NCBI RefSeq assembly: GCF_034113385.1
Contig: NZ_JAXEXL010000003.1
Coordinates: 1 to 44,560, forward strand
Length of the DNA stretch: 44,560 bases
Direction: 5' to 3'
Origin: Atopobium sp034113385
GTDB taxonomy: Bacteria; Actinomycetota; Coriobacteriia; Coriobacteriales; Atopobiaceae
Part shown: positions 1 through 9,485 of the stretch, piece after piece
How positions within the stretch are numbered: position 1 is the first letter of the stretch
Layout: each line of letters begins with the position of its first letter
Translations under genes and position numbers: made by a program
The notes under the pieces: generated by a model
Database searches by the model: none
Told to the model about the DNA's origin: nothing
The model's input: only the letters and a program-made list of their open reading frames with translations

Positions 1-740
1 ACATACCGCTCATACTGCATGCCTTCTGCATTGACCACATCATCAAGATAGGCAAACTGCTTGCCATACTCATGAGCAAACCAATCAATTTTGCCGCATA
101 CTTCGGTTGCCGATAAAAGCCACAGCTTGTCATCAGTTGTACTTACTGCAGACGCATCACGGGCATTACCTGCATTGTTAGTTGCTTTTTTAACAGGCAC
201 AAGTACAGATTGAAGCTCATGAGGAAGCTGAGGCAGTTCAGTAGAAGCAAGCCAGCTGCGCATCTGTGATGCTTCCCAACCACCGGCATTATCGCCATTG
301 CTGTTCATGCTCTGCTGACCAAGTGCTTGTTTAGTTACAAAAGTTAAGCCTGCTTTGCCCGAGCCATCGGACTTATCGTCATGACGAATGCCCACAAGTT
401 GGGCAGATGCAACGCTACCATCGCGCAGCTCAATGCGAACCTCTTCATTGCTTAAAGCGCCATGCTCATCCACAAGCTTATACTTTTGCGCAATTGAGCG
501 CGCTGCATCATCAGTTGGAGCAGCAGCAATTTCCTTGGAAATCTGAGAAAGTTCACTCCAGCTATAATCATCAAGACTCTTTTCTTGAGGAGCATTTTGC
601 TGAGCAAGAATATCCGTCGTATTTGCAGAGCCTTGAATAAACGGAAGCGGTGTGCCTGTATAAGCAATATAAACCGCCGCTGCACCAATTGCCACAATGA
701 GCAATGACACCACAATACGAAGTGCTTTTCCAAAACTCAC
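1..740 (-). CDS. DUF6273-like membrane-anchored protein (partial, 3' end outside window)
   Basis: The minus-strand frame stays open from a GTG at 738-740 to the window edge, about 246 residues. It begins VSFGKALRIVVSLLIVAIGA, a short basic stretch followed by one hydrophobic segment (about residues 7-28), so it is a signal anchor or uncleaved signal peptide with the rest outside the cell. The distal part contains GGWEASQMRSWL, then LVPVKKATNN and DDKLWLLSATEVCG. This order is typical of the DUF6273 domain found in surface proteins of Gram-positive anaerobes; its function is not established. The GTG overlaps the dgt stop (GTGA) and has GGAGG six bases upstream, so it is translationally coupled to dgt. 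The C-terminus is not visible, so further domains cannot be excluded. Confidence 0.72.
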   Translation of the reverse strand, partial: MSFGKALRIVVSLLIVAIGAAAVYIAYTGTPLPFIQGSANTTDILAQQNAPQEKSLDDYSWSELSQISKEIAAAPTDDAARSIAQKYKLVDEHGALSNEEVRIELRDGSVASAQLVGIRHDDKSDGSGKAGLTFVTKQALGQQSMNSNGDNAGGWEASQMRSWLASTELPQLPHELQSVLVPVKKATNNAGNARDASAVSTTDDKLWLLSATEVCGKIDWFAHEYGKQFAYLDDVVNAEGMQYERY

Positions 741-1813
741 AAGGAACCTCCCATTCGCCATGCACGAGGCACCATAAGATTTTGGAATGTCCTAATGGCA
801 TAGCGATCTGTCATACCAGCGATAAAATCGGCTACTTGTATCTCTGGTTTATCTTGGTCATGAATGCGATATTCTGCAGGAATTGCCTCCATATGCTGCA
901 CAAAGTAGAAAAACAGTACATAAATAAGCTGATTTGCCTTAGGTTCTTCCACTTTCGCATCACTTTTTGTATAGATATTGTCATTCAAGAAAGAACGCAG
1001 GTCCATCATAGCCTCAAACACCTTGGGAGACATACGAATGGTGTCACTGTTTTGGCTGGTAGCGATCACATCTTCCACCATGGTGGCAATACGTTGCGAT
1101 GAAGAATGCCCCAATACCTGGCGTGGTCCATACGGCAAGTCGTCCTCAGTCAAAAGACCAGCTCGCGTAGCGTCATCAATATCATGAGAAACATAGGCAA
1201 TACGATCTGCCAATGCAACAATCTGCCCCTCTAATGTCATTGCCTTTTGCTTGCCCGTATGACAAACAATGCCATCTACAACTTCACGCGTCAGGTTAAG
1301 ACCTTTGCCGTTTTTCTCGAGAAAATCAACGATACGAGCACTTTGCTCATTATGCTTAAAAATAAGAGACTCCTGAGTCATGCCCACTTGGTCTATAGAC
1401 TGCTGATGAATCTCTGCTAAAGCCTTAGAAAGCGTACGCTCCCCCGTATGACCAAACGGTGTGTGACCAAGATCATGACCTAAGCCAATAGCTTCCGTGA
1501 GGTCTTCATTAAGACGCAAAGGACGAGCAATATCACGTGCAATCTGCGTAACCTCAAGTGAATGCGTAAGGCGCGTACGATAATGATCTCCCTCAGGCGC
1601 TAGAAAAACCTGTGTTTTGTGTGCCAAACGCCGAAAGCTTTTGCAATGCAAAATACGGTCGCGGTCACACTGGAAGTTAGTACGATATACATCTGCTTCC
1701 TCTTCATGCAGACGACCGACAGTTTCATCAGAAAAGGCTGCATACGGAGACAAGATGTCATGCTCGCGTTGTTCGAGCACTTCTCTATACGCCAGCTGAG
1801 TTTGATGAGACAT
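737..1813 (-). CDS. dgt: Deoxyguanosinetriphosphate triphosphohydrolase-like HD-domain protein
   Basis: This 358-residue protein belongs to the dNTP triphosphohydrolase branch of the HD superfamily, which cleaves dNTPs to deoxynucleoside and tripolyphosphate in the cytoplasm. The N-terminal third carries FRRLAHKTQVF, then RTRLTHSLEVTQIARDIAR and the metal-binding GLGHDLGHTPFGHTGE, the family hallmark. A later HNEQSARIVDFLE segment also fits. It is shorter than E. coli Dgt (about 505 aa), matching the common dGTPase-like type whose substrate preference varies. ATG at 1813 has GAAAGGAG just upstream. It follows ppdK after about 100 bp containing a hairpin, and its stop overlaps the start of the DUF6273-like gene. 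The dNTPase assignment is firm; the exact substrate is inferred. Confidence 0.93.
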   Translation of the reverse strand: MSHQTQLAYREVLEQREHDILSPYAAFSDETVGRLHEEEADVYRTNFQCDRDRILHCKSFRRLAHKTQVFLAPEGDHYRTRLTHSLEVTQIARDIARPLRLNEDLTEAIGLGHDLGHTPFGHTGERTLSKALAEIHQQSIDQVGMTQESLIFKHNEQSARIVDFLEKNGKGLNLTREVVDGIVCHTGKQKAMTLEGQIVALADRIAYVSHDIDDATRAGLLTEDDLPYGPRQVLGHSSSQRIATMVEDVIATSQNSDTIRMSPKVFEAMMDLRSFLNDNIYTKSDAKVEEPKANQLIYVLFFYFVQHMEAIPAEYRIHDQDKPEIQVADFIAGMTDRYAIRTFQNLMVPRAWRMGGSL

Positions 1814-1863
1814 ACTTTCTCCTTTCTGCTAGCAGTGTAACAGAACACTTCCTGTATGCAGCA

Positions 1864-1893
1864 AGAAGGGAGGAGTTTTGCAACCCCTCCCCT
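1864..1893 (-). terminator. Hairpin after ppdK, probable rho-independent terminator
   Basis: GGGAGG at 1868-1873 pairs with CCTCCC at 1886-1891. A GTT/AAC extension lies beyond one mismatch, with a TTGC loop. On the minus strand the stem is followed by TTCTTGC, a poor U-tract, so termination may be partial and allow read-through into dgt. Confidence 0.5.
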
Positions 1894-1913
1894 TACAGGA
1901 CTCTTAAAGATGC

Positions 1914-4691
1914 TTATGCATCAAGTTTGATGGCGCCACCATTTGCCAAAATCTTAGCCTGAGCAGCCGTCAGACGTGCAATGGGCACACGATAAGGCGA
2001 GCAGCTTACATAGTCCAAGCCATCCTCATAGTAGGTATGAATGGACTCAGGATCGCCACCAGTCTCACCGCAAACACCACAAACTATGCGCGGATTAGCA
2101 GCGCGGCCACCTTCCAGAGCAATCTTGACAAGCTTGTTTACGCCAGAGTCAAGTGTCTCAAAAGGATTGGAGGACAAAATCTTGCGACGAAGATAGGTTG
2201 GAATAAAGGCACTCTCAACATCATCGCGAGAAAAACCAAAGGTAGTCTGCGTAAGGTCATTCGTACCAAAGCTGAAGAAATCAGCATATTTACCAACCTC
2301 GTCTGCCTCAAGAGCAGCGCGTGGAAGCTCAATCATGGTACCAATGGGAATGTCGAGCTCAATACCATAGCGAGCACTTACTTCCTCAATGTCCTTCTCA
2401 ATCTGAGAACGAAGCTGAATGAGCTCCTCAGCAGTAGATATCAAGGGCACCATTACCTCAGGCTTGGGGTCAAGCCCACGACTCTTGAGTTCTGCAGTAG
2501 CAGATGCAATGGCACGAATCTGCATGTCAATAAGCTCAGGATAAACAATACCCAAGCGGCAACCACGCAGGCCAAGCATGGGATTAGCCTCAGCCATAGA
2601 ATCAATACGACGCAGCAAATCGCGCTTCTCGGCAATTTGAGATTTGGGGGCGCCTTGCTCCTCCATGTGAGCAATTTCCACATCAATGCTGCGAGGATTA
2701 TCCAAGAACTCATGCAGAGGTGGATCAAGCAAGCGAACAATAACCGTACGGCCATTCATAGCTTCAAACATGCCTAAGAAGTCACCCTTTTGGGCATCAA
2801 GAAGCTGACCAAGAGCATGCTCTTTAACGCCATCAGACTCAGCCAAAATGAACGACTGAATAATCTGCTTGCGCTCACCCAAGAACATATGCTCGGTACG
2901 GCACAGACCAATACCTTCTGCACCAAAATCGCGAGAAAGCTGGGCGTCCTCAGGATTATCTGCATTAGCACGAACGCCCATGTTGCGTCCACGAGAAGCA
3001 TCTAGGCGAACCTCATCTGCCCACTCGAGAATAACCTCAAGATCACCAGTAAGATCAGGGCGAACCAGCGCAACCGAGCCCAGAACCACGCGACCAGTGG
3101 TGCCATCAATAGAAATAACATCGCCTTCATGCAAAACAACATTGGTACCCGAGACGCGTGCTTCCTTACGAGTGGCATCAATCTTGAGCGCCTCTACACC
3201 ACACACGCAAGGAGAACCCATACCACGAGCAATAACGGCAGCATGGCTTGTTTTGCCACCATGACTGGTAAGAATACCTTCCGCAGCAACCATGCCCTTA
3301 AGGTCATCTGGATTGGTTTCCCAACGAACCAAAATGCATGGACGATTTTGCTCGGCAAACTTAACAGCGTCATCAGACGAGAAAACAACTTCACCAACAG
3401 CGGCGCCAGGACTTGCATTAAGACCGGTTGCTAAAACATCAACCTTTGCGCTTGGATCAAGTTGTGGATGTAGCAATTGATCAAGCTGAGCAGGATTAAC
3501 ACGAAGAACGGCTTCTTCTTTAGAGATACGTCCTTCACGCTGCATGTCAATGGCAACTTTAAGAGCAGACAAAGCAGTACGCTTACCAACACGGGTCTGA
3601 AGCATCCAGAGTTTACCTTGCTCGATAGTAAACTCAATATCCATCATGTCACGATAATGGTCTTCCAATACCTCAAAGATATGGAAAAGCTCCTCACCAG
3701 ACTCCTTAAAAGCAGGCATCTTTATAAGGTCACCAATGGGTTCTGTGTTACGAATACCTGCAACAACATCCTCACCTTGGGCATTAACCAAGAAATCACC
3801 GTAACGCTCGTTGGTACCATCCGCAGGGTTACGAGTAAAGGCAACACCCGTGGCAGAAGTCTCGCCTTTGTTGCCAAAAACCATAACCTGTACGTTTACA
3901 GCAGTACCAAGATCATCAGATATTTTGTTTTGCTTGCGATACAGAATGGCGCGACCATTCATCCAGCTACCAAATACTGCCTCAATAGCAAGCTTAAGCT
4001 GCAGATGAGGGTCTTGTGGGAACGATACCTTACCAGAGCCATCCACTACCTCAGGATGCTCTTTGGCGTCTACATGTTTAGAGAAAATCTCTTTAAACTG
4101 AGCTGCCAAATCCTTAAGATCATCAGCAGTTAAATCGGTGTCACTCTTAACGCCCTTGGCCAATTTACGAGAGGTAAGAGCATTCTCAAATAAATCAGCA
4201 TCTACGCCCATAACAACGTTAGAGAACATCTGAATAAAGCGACGATATGAATCCCAACCAAAACGAGGATTTTCTGTCTGAGCAATAAGACCGTTAACAG
4301 AAACATCGTTAAGACCAAGGTTAAGCACTGTGTCCATCATGCCAGGCATTGAGAATGGTGCGCCAGAACGAACGGAAACAAGCAAGGGATTATGTGGATC
4401 GCCGAGTTTCTTGCCCATACGCTGCTCAAGATCTTCTCGAGCTGCAGCAATCTCGTCCAGAACAGCCTGGTCAGTCCACGTGTTACCAGCGCTTGAATAC
4501 GCTACACAAGTCTGACAAGTAATGGAAAATCCTGGAGGAACCGGAAGACCAATGCGAGCCATCTCGGCAAGGTTTGCACCTTTACCGCCGACAATGTACT
4601 TGGCTTCATCGACTGTTTTTCCTGCTGCTTCAGTGACGTCAACACCTGTTGCGTCCTTACCGAAGCGGTAAACATGCTTTGTATCAGCCAT
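1914..4691 (-). CDS. ppdK: Pyruvate, phosphate dikinase
   Basis: This 925-residue enzyme interconverts pyruvate + ATP + Pi and PEP + AMP + PPi; in anaerobes it often runs in the glycolytic, PPi-using direction. The N-terminal ATP-grasp region includes KYIVGGKGANLAEM and VRSGAPFSMPGMMDT. The swivelling phosphohistidine domain has GGKTSHAAVIARGMG, with catalytic His about residue 483 and the regulatory Thr two residues before it. The C-terminal TIM barrel has FGTNDLTQTTFGFSRDD and the CGVCGETGGDP catalytic loop. Length is close to the family norm (about 875-950). ATG at 4691 has GGAGTG upstream. The neighbouring upstream gene, ppsR, encodes the predicted regulator of that Thr, in a separate transcription unit because terminators intervene. 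Confidence 0.97.
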   Translation of the reverse strand: MADTKHVYRFGKDATGVDVTEAAGKTVDEAKYIVGGKGANLAEMARIGLPVPPGFSITCQTCVAYSSAGNTWTDQAVLDEIAAAREDLEQRMGKKLGDPHNPLLVSVRSGAPFSMPGMMDTVLNLGLNDVSVNGLIAQTENPRFGWDSYRRFIQMFSNVVMGVDADLFENALTSRKLAKGVKSDTDLTADDLKDLAAQFKEIFSKHVDAKEHPEVVDGSGKVSFPQDPHLQLKLAIEAVFGSWMNGRAILYRKQNKISDDLGTAVNVQVMVFGNKGETSATGVAFTRNPADGTNERYGDFLVNAQGEDVVAGIRNTEPIGDLIKMPAFKESGEELFHIFEVLEDHYRDMMDIEFTIEQGKLWMLQTRVGKRTALSALKVAIDMQREGRISKEEAVLRVNPAQLDQLLHPQLDPSAKVDVLATGLNASPGAAVGEVVFSSDDAVKFAEQNRPCILVRWETNPDDLKGMVAAEGILTSHGGKTSHAAVIARGMGSPCVCGVEALKIDATRKEARVSGTNVVLHEGDVISIDGTTGRVVLGSVALVRPDLTGDLEVILEWADEVRLDASRGRNMGVRANADNPEDAQLSRDFGAEGIGLCRTEHMFLGERKQIIQSFILAESDGVKEHALGQLLDAQKGDFLGMFEAMNGRTVIVRLLDPPLHEFLDNPRSIDVEIAHMEEQGAPKSQIAEKRDLLRRIDSMAEANPMLGLRGCRLGIVYPELIDMQIRAIASATAELKSRGLDPKPEVMVPLISTAEELIQLRSQIEKDIEEVSARYGIELDIPIGTMIELPRAALEADEVGKYADFFSFGTNDLTQTTFGFSRDDVESAFIPTYLRRKILSSNPFETLDSGVNKLVKIALEGGRAANPRIVCGVCGETGGDPESIHTYYEDGLDYVSCSPYRVPIARLTAAQAKILANGGAIKLDA

Positions 4692-4831
4692 TTACACTCC
4701 TTGGGTCCATGCACACAGCGTATGCAACCAACTCACGCTTTACACGATAAGTCCTAGTCCAATTGTTACCAATGGCAACAAATTTGGGACAGCGAAAACC
4801 GCTCATAGGCTCATATTTTCCGTGGACGGAT

Positions 4832-4860
4832 AAAAAGGAACTCAATATTGGTACTGAGTT
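4832..4860 (-). terminator. Possible second terminator behind ppsR
   Basis: AACTCA at 4839-4844 pairs with TGAGTT at 4855-4860 around a 10-nt loop. On the minus strand the stem is followed by CCTTTTTATCC. The stem is short and AT-rich, so it may be only a backup to the stronger hairpin just before it. It also lies in the upstream region of ppdK. Confidence 0.4.
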
Positions 4861-4861
4861 A

Positions 4862-4893
4862 TAAAAACAGGAGATGCTGTGAACATCTCCTGT
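4862..4893 (-). terminator. Rho-independent terminator of the rpsP-ppsR operon
   Basis: A perfect 10-bp stem joins 4867-4876 (ACAGGAGATG) and 4884-4893 (CATCTCCTGT) with a 7-nt loop. On the minus strand it is followed by TTTTTAT. It lies about 45 bp past the ppsR stop and separates this operon from ppdK. Confidence 0.85.
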
Positions 4894-4939
4894 ATATACC
4901 ATGTATACAAAGTTGAGCTTTTGTGTATAAGACTCTGAC

Positions 4940-5818
4940 TTACTCTGCCAAAGCAGCACGCGTCTTACGAATTGACTCTATATGCTCAATAATTTCGGAC
5001 GCAGTTTCCTCCACAGCTTTGCCTTCAGTGTTAATAATGATGCAGCCAAGGCGCTTCATAAACTTACGAGCATCGTCCTGTTCCACATCAATTTCCTGTG
5101 GATCTGCATAGGAGCCAGCAATGGCAAAGGCAGCATCATCAGACAAACGACGTTGACGAATTGCCGCTAAAACGTCTGTAGAAGATACCAGACCAAAAAT
5201 ATTGGAGGGGTTTACACTCAAAAGCTCTGCGGGAGGCTCCACACCCAAGGCAAGAGGTACATTTGCCACCTTGAAACCAAGGAAAGCAAGATACATGGAC
5301 AAAGGCGTTTTAGAGGTACGAGAAACACCAACCAAAATAACATCCGCTTTGTCCAAATCTTGAGGATTACGACCGTCATCATGCTCAACAAAGAACTCCA
5401 TAGCCTCAACACGACGGAAGTAACGATCATCCGTGTTGTGAATAACACCAGGAATATTCTTGGGTTCTTCACCCGTTAGGCTCGACATCACGGTAATGGC
5501 AGGACCCATCAAATCAATTGAAGGGATGCCACGGTGATCAAGTTCACGACGAACATCAGCACGCAAACGAGCATCAACAATGGTATGGAATACAGCCGTT
5601 TGCTTATCAGGGTCACTCAAGCTATCCAGATACCCGCGCACCTGTTCGATGTTAGAGACCTTTGCCAAGCGCTCAATACGAATGGATTCATCAGGAAATT
5701 GACAGGCAGCAGCATTAACAACTTCACTTGCTGTGTCACCCAAAGAGTCAGACAAAATATGTACGACGGGCACGTCTTCACAGACTGTGTCGTCCACAAG
5801 ATCAAAGTTTGCCTTCAC
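4940..5818 (-). CDS. ppsR: Pyruvate, phosphate dikinase regulatory protein (DUF299/PSRP)
   Basis: This protein of about 292 residues is of the bifunctional kinase/pyrophosphorylase family that inactivates PPDK by ADP-dependent phosphorylation of the active-site Thr and reactivates it by Pi-dependent dephosphorylation. It starts VKANFDLV...VPVVHILSDSLGDTASEVV, the typical N-terminus, and carries the P-loop GVSRTSKTPLSMYLA about residues 155-170. The GTG at 5818 was chosen because AAAGGAAT lies upstream and the family N-terminus begins here. An in-frame upstream ATG at 5869 would overlap glyS. It is the last gene of the rpsP-glyS operon and adjoins ppdK, its expected target. Regulation of PPDK rather than PEP synthase is inferred from that neighbour. 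Confidence 0.93.
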   Translation of the reverse strand: MKANFDLVDDTVCEDVPVVHILSDSLGDTASEVVNAAACQFPDESIRIERLAKVSNIEQVRGYLDSLSDPDKQTAVFHTIVDARLRADVRRELDHRGIPSIDLMGPAITVMSSLTGEEPKNIPGVIHNTDDRYFRRVEAMEFFVEHDDGRNPQDLDKADVILVGVSRTSKTPLSMYLAFLGFKVANVPLALGVEPPAELLSVNPSNIFGLVSSTDVLAAIRQRRLSDDAAFAIAGSYADPQEIDVEQDDARKFMKRLGCIIINTEGKAVEETASEIIEHIESIRKTRAALAE

Positions 5819-5843
5819 GTCACGTATTCCTTTCAACAAGCAC

Positions 5844-7940
5844 CTAGTTCTTGCGAACCAATGCTCCAATATTAGCTACATCTGCGAAGACGCTGCAAAA
5901 ACGATTGAGCAGCCTCAAGCGATTAGTTCTAACTGTATCATCCTTGTCCATAACCATGACTTCATCAAAGAATCGGTCGATGGACTCCTTAAGCTGGGCA
6001 AGCGCGCGTAATGCTGCAGCAAAGTCTCCAGATTCCATCGCTTCTCCAACGTTTTTCTCGCCAGCAATAATGGAATCAAGGAGCTGCTGCTCGGGTTCTG
6101 TAAGGATGGATACATCAACCTGGCTGCCCAAAGAAGCATCTGCCAAATGAGAAGCGCGAGCAAAAGCGCCAGCCAAGGCCTGGAAAAGCTCTGGCTCAGT
6201 TGCACGCGCTTGATCGAGCGCAGCAACACGATTGAGAAACTCTTGTGGATCGATAATCTGAACAGCAGAGACTGCCTCAATGGTATCGGTCTTGGCGCCT
6301 TCATCCTTGGCAATTGTTGCCAAGCGACCCATAAAGAAAGTGGCTATTTGTGCAGCAACGCTATCTTTATCAAAAGAGATGCCTTGCGCCGCAAGACTAT
6401 CAAGTGCGCAATTGATAAGCGCGCGTAAACTCATAACAGGAAGCTCGCGCAAAAGTGCAATGATGCCAATAGCGGCGCGACGCACCGCAAAAGGATCAGA
6501 AGATCCAGTTGGAGGTTCACCAATAGCAAACAAAGCAGTTACCGTGTCCAGCTTATCTGCCAAGGCAACAAGCTTGCCATACGTGTTTTCAGGCAGAACA
6601 TCACCGGCAAAACGAGGACGATAATGCTGTGAGACTGCCACCGCTACCTCAGGGTTTTCCCCTGCTGCTGCCGCATAATAACCACCCATAACACCTTGTT
6701 GGCTCGTAAATTCAATGACTGCTTGGCTCACTAAGTCTGCCTTTGCCAAATGAGCAGCACGAACAACATGAGCGATTTGAGCATCATCCAGATTGATGGC
6801 CAAAGCCGCAGCGCGAGCAATACGTTCTATACGGTGAACCTTTTGGAGCACGGTGCCAAGTTTTTCTTGGAATACCACGCAATCCAGACGCTGAACAAAG
6901 TCATCCAGAGGAACCTTACAATCTTCCTCATAGAAAAATTTAGCATCATCCAAGCGAGCACGAACCACACGCTCATTGCCATTTACAATAGTTGCTTCAC
7001 AAGCAGGATTACCATTGGAAACAATAACAAACTCACGAGTAAGCTTACCGTCAGCGTCATAGATGGGGAAATAGCGCTGGTTGGAAAGCATAGATTCGCA
7101 AATAATCTCGTTAGGAACAGCCAAGAATGCCTCATCAAACGTACCAACCATAACGCTAGGCCACTCACACAAATTAACTACCTCATCAAAAATGCGCTGA
7201 GGAGTATCAACATGACTGCCTGGGCGCGCTGCTTCTACCTGAGCAATCTGTTCACGAATCACCTGAGTGCGTGCTTCTGCAGAAAGAACGTATGCGTCTT
7301 TGAGGACCTTCTCGTATACATCAGGAGAAGCAACTGTATAGATGCCCTCAGAAAGCACGCGATGACCACGCGTAGTGTTTGAAGACGTGACATCACCATA
7401 CGTTACTGGCACAACTTCAGACCCCAGCAAGGCACAAATCCAACGAATGGGGCGCACAAATGATTCACGCACACAACCCCAACGCTGACTACGATAGTTA
7501 GGCCACTCAATAGCGCCGATAAGATCGTGGCAAAGCTGCGTCAAAATGGGCAAGGCGGCGCGCGAGGCAATGTTATTCTCTGCAAACACATACTCACGAC
7601 CATCGGCATCTACCCTACACAGCAACTGAGTAGCGTCAATACCAAATTTGCGAGCAAACCCCATGGCAGCCTTGGTGTAATTGCCCTGCTCATCAAAGGC
7701 AACAGCCGTTGCAGGGCCACGTTTTACCTCATGGATTTCCTCAGTTGCCGTCGAAAGATCCTGGACTACAATGGCCAGACGACGAGGACTGGTAATAACA
7801 CGAACAGAGCCATAGGAAAGACCAGCTTCACTCAGACCTTGAGTCATAAGTTTGCTTAGTTGAGTACGTGCGTTAATCAAAGGCGCTGATGGCATTTCTT
7901 CAGTGCCAATTTCAAGCAAAAAGTTCTGCGTCTGAGCCAT
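5844..7940 (-). CDS. glyS: Glycyl-tRNA synthetase beta subunit
   Basis: This 698-residue protein is the beta chain of the bacterial alpha2beta2 glycyl-tRNA synthetase, which binds tRNA-Gly and completes aminoacylation. The start MAQTQNFLLEIGTEEMPSAP is the family signature (LLEIGTEELP). Internal blocks include KRGPATAVAFDEQGNYTKAAMGFARKFG, MLSNQRYFPIYD and an HD-like RAAHLAKADLVSQAVIEFTSQQGVMGGYYA region; the C-terminus is a helical anticodon-binding domain. Length is normal. Its ATG overlaps the glyQ stop by one base (TAATG), giving coupled synthesis of the two subunits. Confidence 0.97.
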   Translation of the reverse strand: MAQTQNFLLEIGTEEMPSAPLINARTQLSKLMTQGLSEAGLSYGSVRVITSPRRLAIVVQDLSTATEEIHEVKRGPATAVAFDEQGNYTKAAMGFARKFGIDATQLLCRVDADGREYVFAENNIASRAALPILTQLCHDLIGAIEWPNYRSQRWGCVRESFVRPIRWICALLGSEVVPVTYGDVTSSNTTRGHRVLSEGIYTVASPDVYEKVLKDAYVLSAEARTQVIREQIAQVEAARPGSHVDTPQRIFDEVVNLCEWPSVMVGTFDEAFLAVPNEIICESMLSNQRYFPIYDADGKLTREFVIVSNGNPACEATIVNGNERVVRARLDDAKFFYEEDCKVPLDDFVQRLDCVVFQEKLGTVLQKVHRIERIARAAALAINLDDAQIAHVVRAAHLAKADLVSQAVIEFTSQQGVMGGYYAAAAGENPEVAVAVSQHYRPRFAGDVLPENTYGKLVALADKLDTVTALFAIGEPPTGSSDPFAVRRAAIGIIALLRELPVMSLRALINCALDSLAAQGISFDKDSVAAQIATFFMGRLATIAKDEGAKTDTIEAVSAVQIIDPQEFLNRVAALDQARATEPELFQALAGAFARASHLADASLGSQVDVSILTEPEQQLLDSIIAGEKNVGEAMESGDFAAALRALAQLKESIDRFFDEVMVMDKDDTVRTNRLRLLNRFCSVFADVANIGALVRKN

Positions 7941-8851
7941 TAGGCTACCTCCCCTGCCTGCTTGGAAGTATCAGATACACTGGCAACTTCTGCTAAATAA
8001 CACTCACAGCAGAGTTTAGCCACGGTGCGAACACGTAAAATGTAATTAGCGCGTTCAGTAGCAGAAATGGCACCACGAGAATCAAGTAAATTAAATGCAT
8101 GGCTGCATTTCATAACACAATCATAGGCAGGAAGAGGAAGGTTACGATCAAGACAGGCATGGCACTCTGCCTCATACTCGTCAAACTTACGACGCATTAA
8201 AGCTACATCTGCCACTTCAAAATTATAGGTAGAAAACTCACGCTCATTCTCGAGAAATACTTCGCCATAAGTCATGGGCGTTCCATCAGGCAAATAACTC
8301 CAAACTATGTCATATACCGAATTAACACCCTGTGCATACATGGCAATGCGCTCGAGGCCATACGTAATCTCAACAGGAATGGGATTAACCTCAATACCGC
8401 CTACTTGTTGGAAGTAGGTAAACTGAGTAACCTCCATACCATCCATCCAGACTTCCCAGCCTAGACCCCAAGCACCAAGTGTAGGACTTTCCCAGTCATC
8501 TTCTACAAAGCGTACGTCATGCTCTGCAGGGTCAAGACCAATAGCCTTCAGTGAATCCAGATACAGCTCTTGAGAATCAGAGGGAGAAGGCTTAAGAATT
8601 ACCTGAAATTGATAATAATGCTGCAAACGATTGGGGTTCTCGCCATACCTACCATCAGCAGGACGACGACAAGGCTGTGGGTAGCAAGTACGCCAAGCAG
8701 CAGGGCCAAGCGAGCGCAAGAGCGTTGCAGTATGGAATGTACCAGCACCAACCTCACTATCGTAGGGCTGCATGACCGTACACCCTTGTTTTGCCCAATA
8801 ATGCTCAAGCGCCAAGATCATATCTTGGAATGTAAGAGGCGTATTACTCAT
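7940..8851 (-). CDS. glyQ: Glycyl-tRNA synthetase alpha subunit
   Basis: This catalytic alpha chain of about 303 residues activates glycine with ATP. It contains LTFQDMILALEHYWAKQGCTVMQPYDSEVGAGTFHTATLLRSLGP and RRPADGRYGENPNRLQHYYQFQVILKPSP, strongly conserved class II synthetase core blocks, and EVWMDGMEVTQFTYFQQVGG further on. ATG at 8851 (MSNTPLTF) was preferred because the homologous N-terminus begins here and GAAAGG lies 10 nt upstream. A longer frame begins at 8899 but runs into lepB. It is coupled to glyS downstream. Confidence 0.96.
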   Translation of the reverse strand: MSNTPLTFQDMILALEHYWAKQGCTVMQPYDSEVGAGTFHTATLLRSLGPAAWRTCYPQPCRRPADGRYGENPNRLQHYYQFQVILKPSPSDSQELYLDSLKAIGLDPAEHDVRFVEDDWESPTLGAWGLGWEVWMDGMEVTQFTYFQQVGGIEVNPIPVEITYGLERIAMYAQGVNSVYDIVWSYLPDGTPMTYGEVFLENEREFSTYNFEVADVALMRRKFDEYEAECHACLDRNLPLPAYDCVMKCSHAFNLLDSRGAISATERANYILRVRTVAKLCCECYLAEVASVSDTSKQAGEVA

Positions 8852-8876
8852 ATGCCACATACCTTTCCTCATGCAA

Positions 8877-9485
8877 TTACAACATACTTGCGTCTTCAAA
8901 GGGCCAATAAATAAACAGGCAACGAGACGTAATGTTAGCTACGGGAACAGGACCAAAATAACGAGAATCCAATGAATTCGTACGATTATCTCCCATAACC
9001 CATACATATCCTTTTGGAACAGTGTAAGGATAGGACAAACCACCTTCTACAGCGACTTGATCTAGAGGATATGAAAGCTTACCAGCAGTATACGGTTCAT
9101 CCAACGCCTTGCCATCAACCACAACCTTACCCTCTTGCAATGCAACTGTTTGACCACCAGTAGCAATAACTCGCTTTACGAGAATAGTTGTATTATCCTC
9201 AGGACTTTTAAACGTAACAATGTCCCCGGCCTTTGGCTCCGCAAAACGATAGGTGATTTTCTCGCCCACCAACCGATCACCCAATTGGATGGTTTGCAGC
9301 ATAGAGCCTGAAGGGACAAGATACACTTCCGCCACAAACGTGCGAATAAACATAGACAATACTAAGGCAGCAATCACAACGCCCAATGTCTGCACAAACC
9401 ATGGCACATTCTTTTTTGGCGTCTCAATCTTTTTTGTTTTCTTGTCGATAGGCTCATGGGGCTTATCGATAGTGTCGAGACTCAT
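8877..9485 (-). CDS. lepB: Signal peptidase I
   Basis: This 202-residue type I signal peptidase removes signal peptides from exported proteins at the outer face of the membrane. A cytoplasmic, Lys-rich N-terminus (residues 1-26) precedes one transmembrane segment (about 29-49). The catalytic Ser is in VYLVPSGSMLQTIQLGD and the general-base Lys in ILVKRVIATGGQ. The conserved box YVWVMGDNRTNSLDSRYFGPV is near the end. The single membrane pass matches the short Gram-positive type. ATG at 9485 has AAAGGAG upstream and overlaps the trmD stop by 23 nt, so it is embedded in the ribosome-biogenesis operon. Confidence 0.95.
   Translation of the reverse strand: MSLDTIDKPHEPIDKKTKKIETPKKNVPWFVQTLGVVIAALVLSMFIRTFVAEVYLVPSGSMLQTIQLGDRLVGEKITYRFAEPKAGDIVTFKSPEDNTTILVKRVIATGGQTVALQEGKVVVDGKALDEPYTAGKLSYPLDQVAVEGGLSYPYTVPKGYVWVMGDNRTNSLDSRYFGPVPVANITSRCLFIYWPFEDASML

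Noticed and set aside
1311..1326. TTTTCTCGAGAAAA palindrome inside dgt as an operator
   Set aside because: It is in coding sequence and TTCTCG/CGAGAA words are common throughout the window; on its own it is not evidence of a binding site.
2037..4133. Long plus-strand open frames (246 and 218 codons) opposite ppdK
   Set aside because: They lie fully antisense to an intact, highly conserved gene, have Asn/Thr/Ser-rich compositions without motifs, and no ribosome binding sites.
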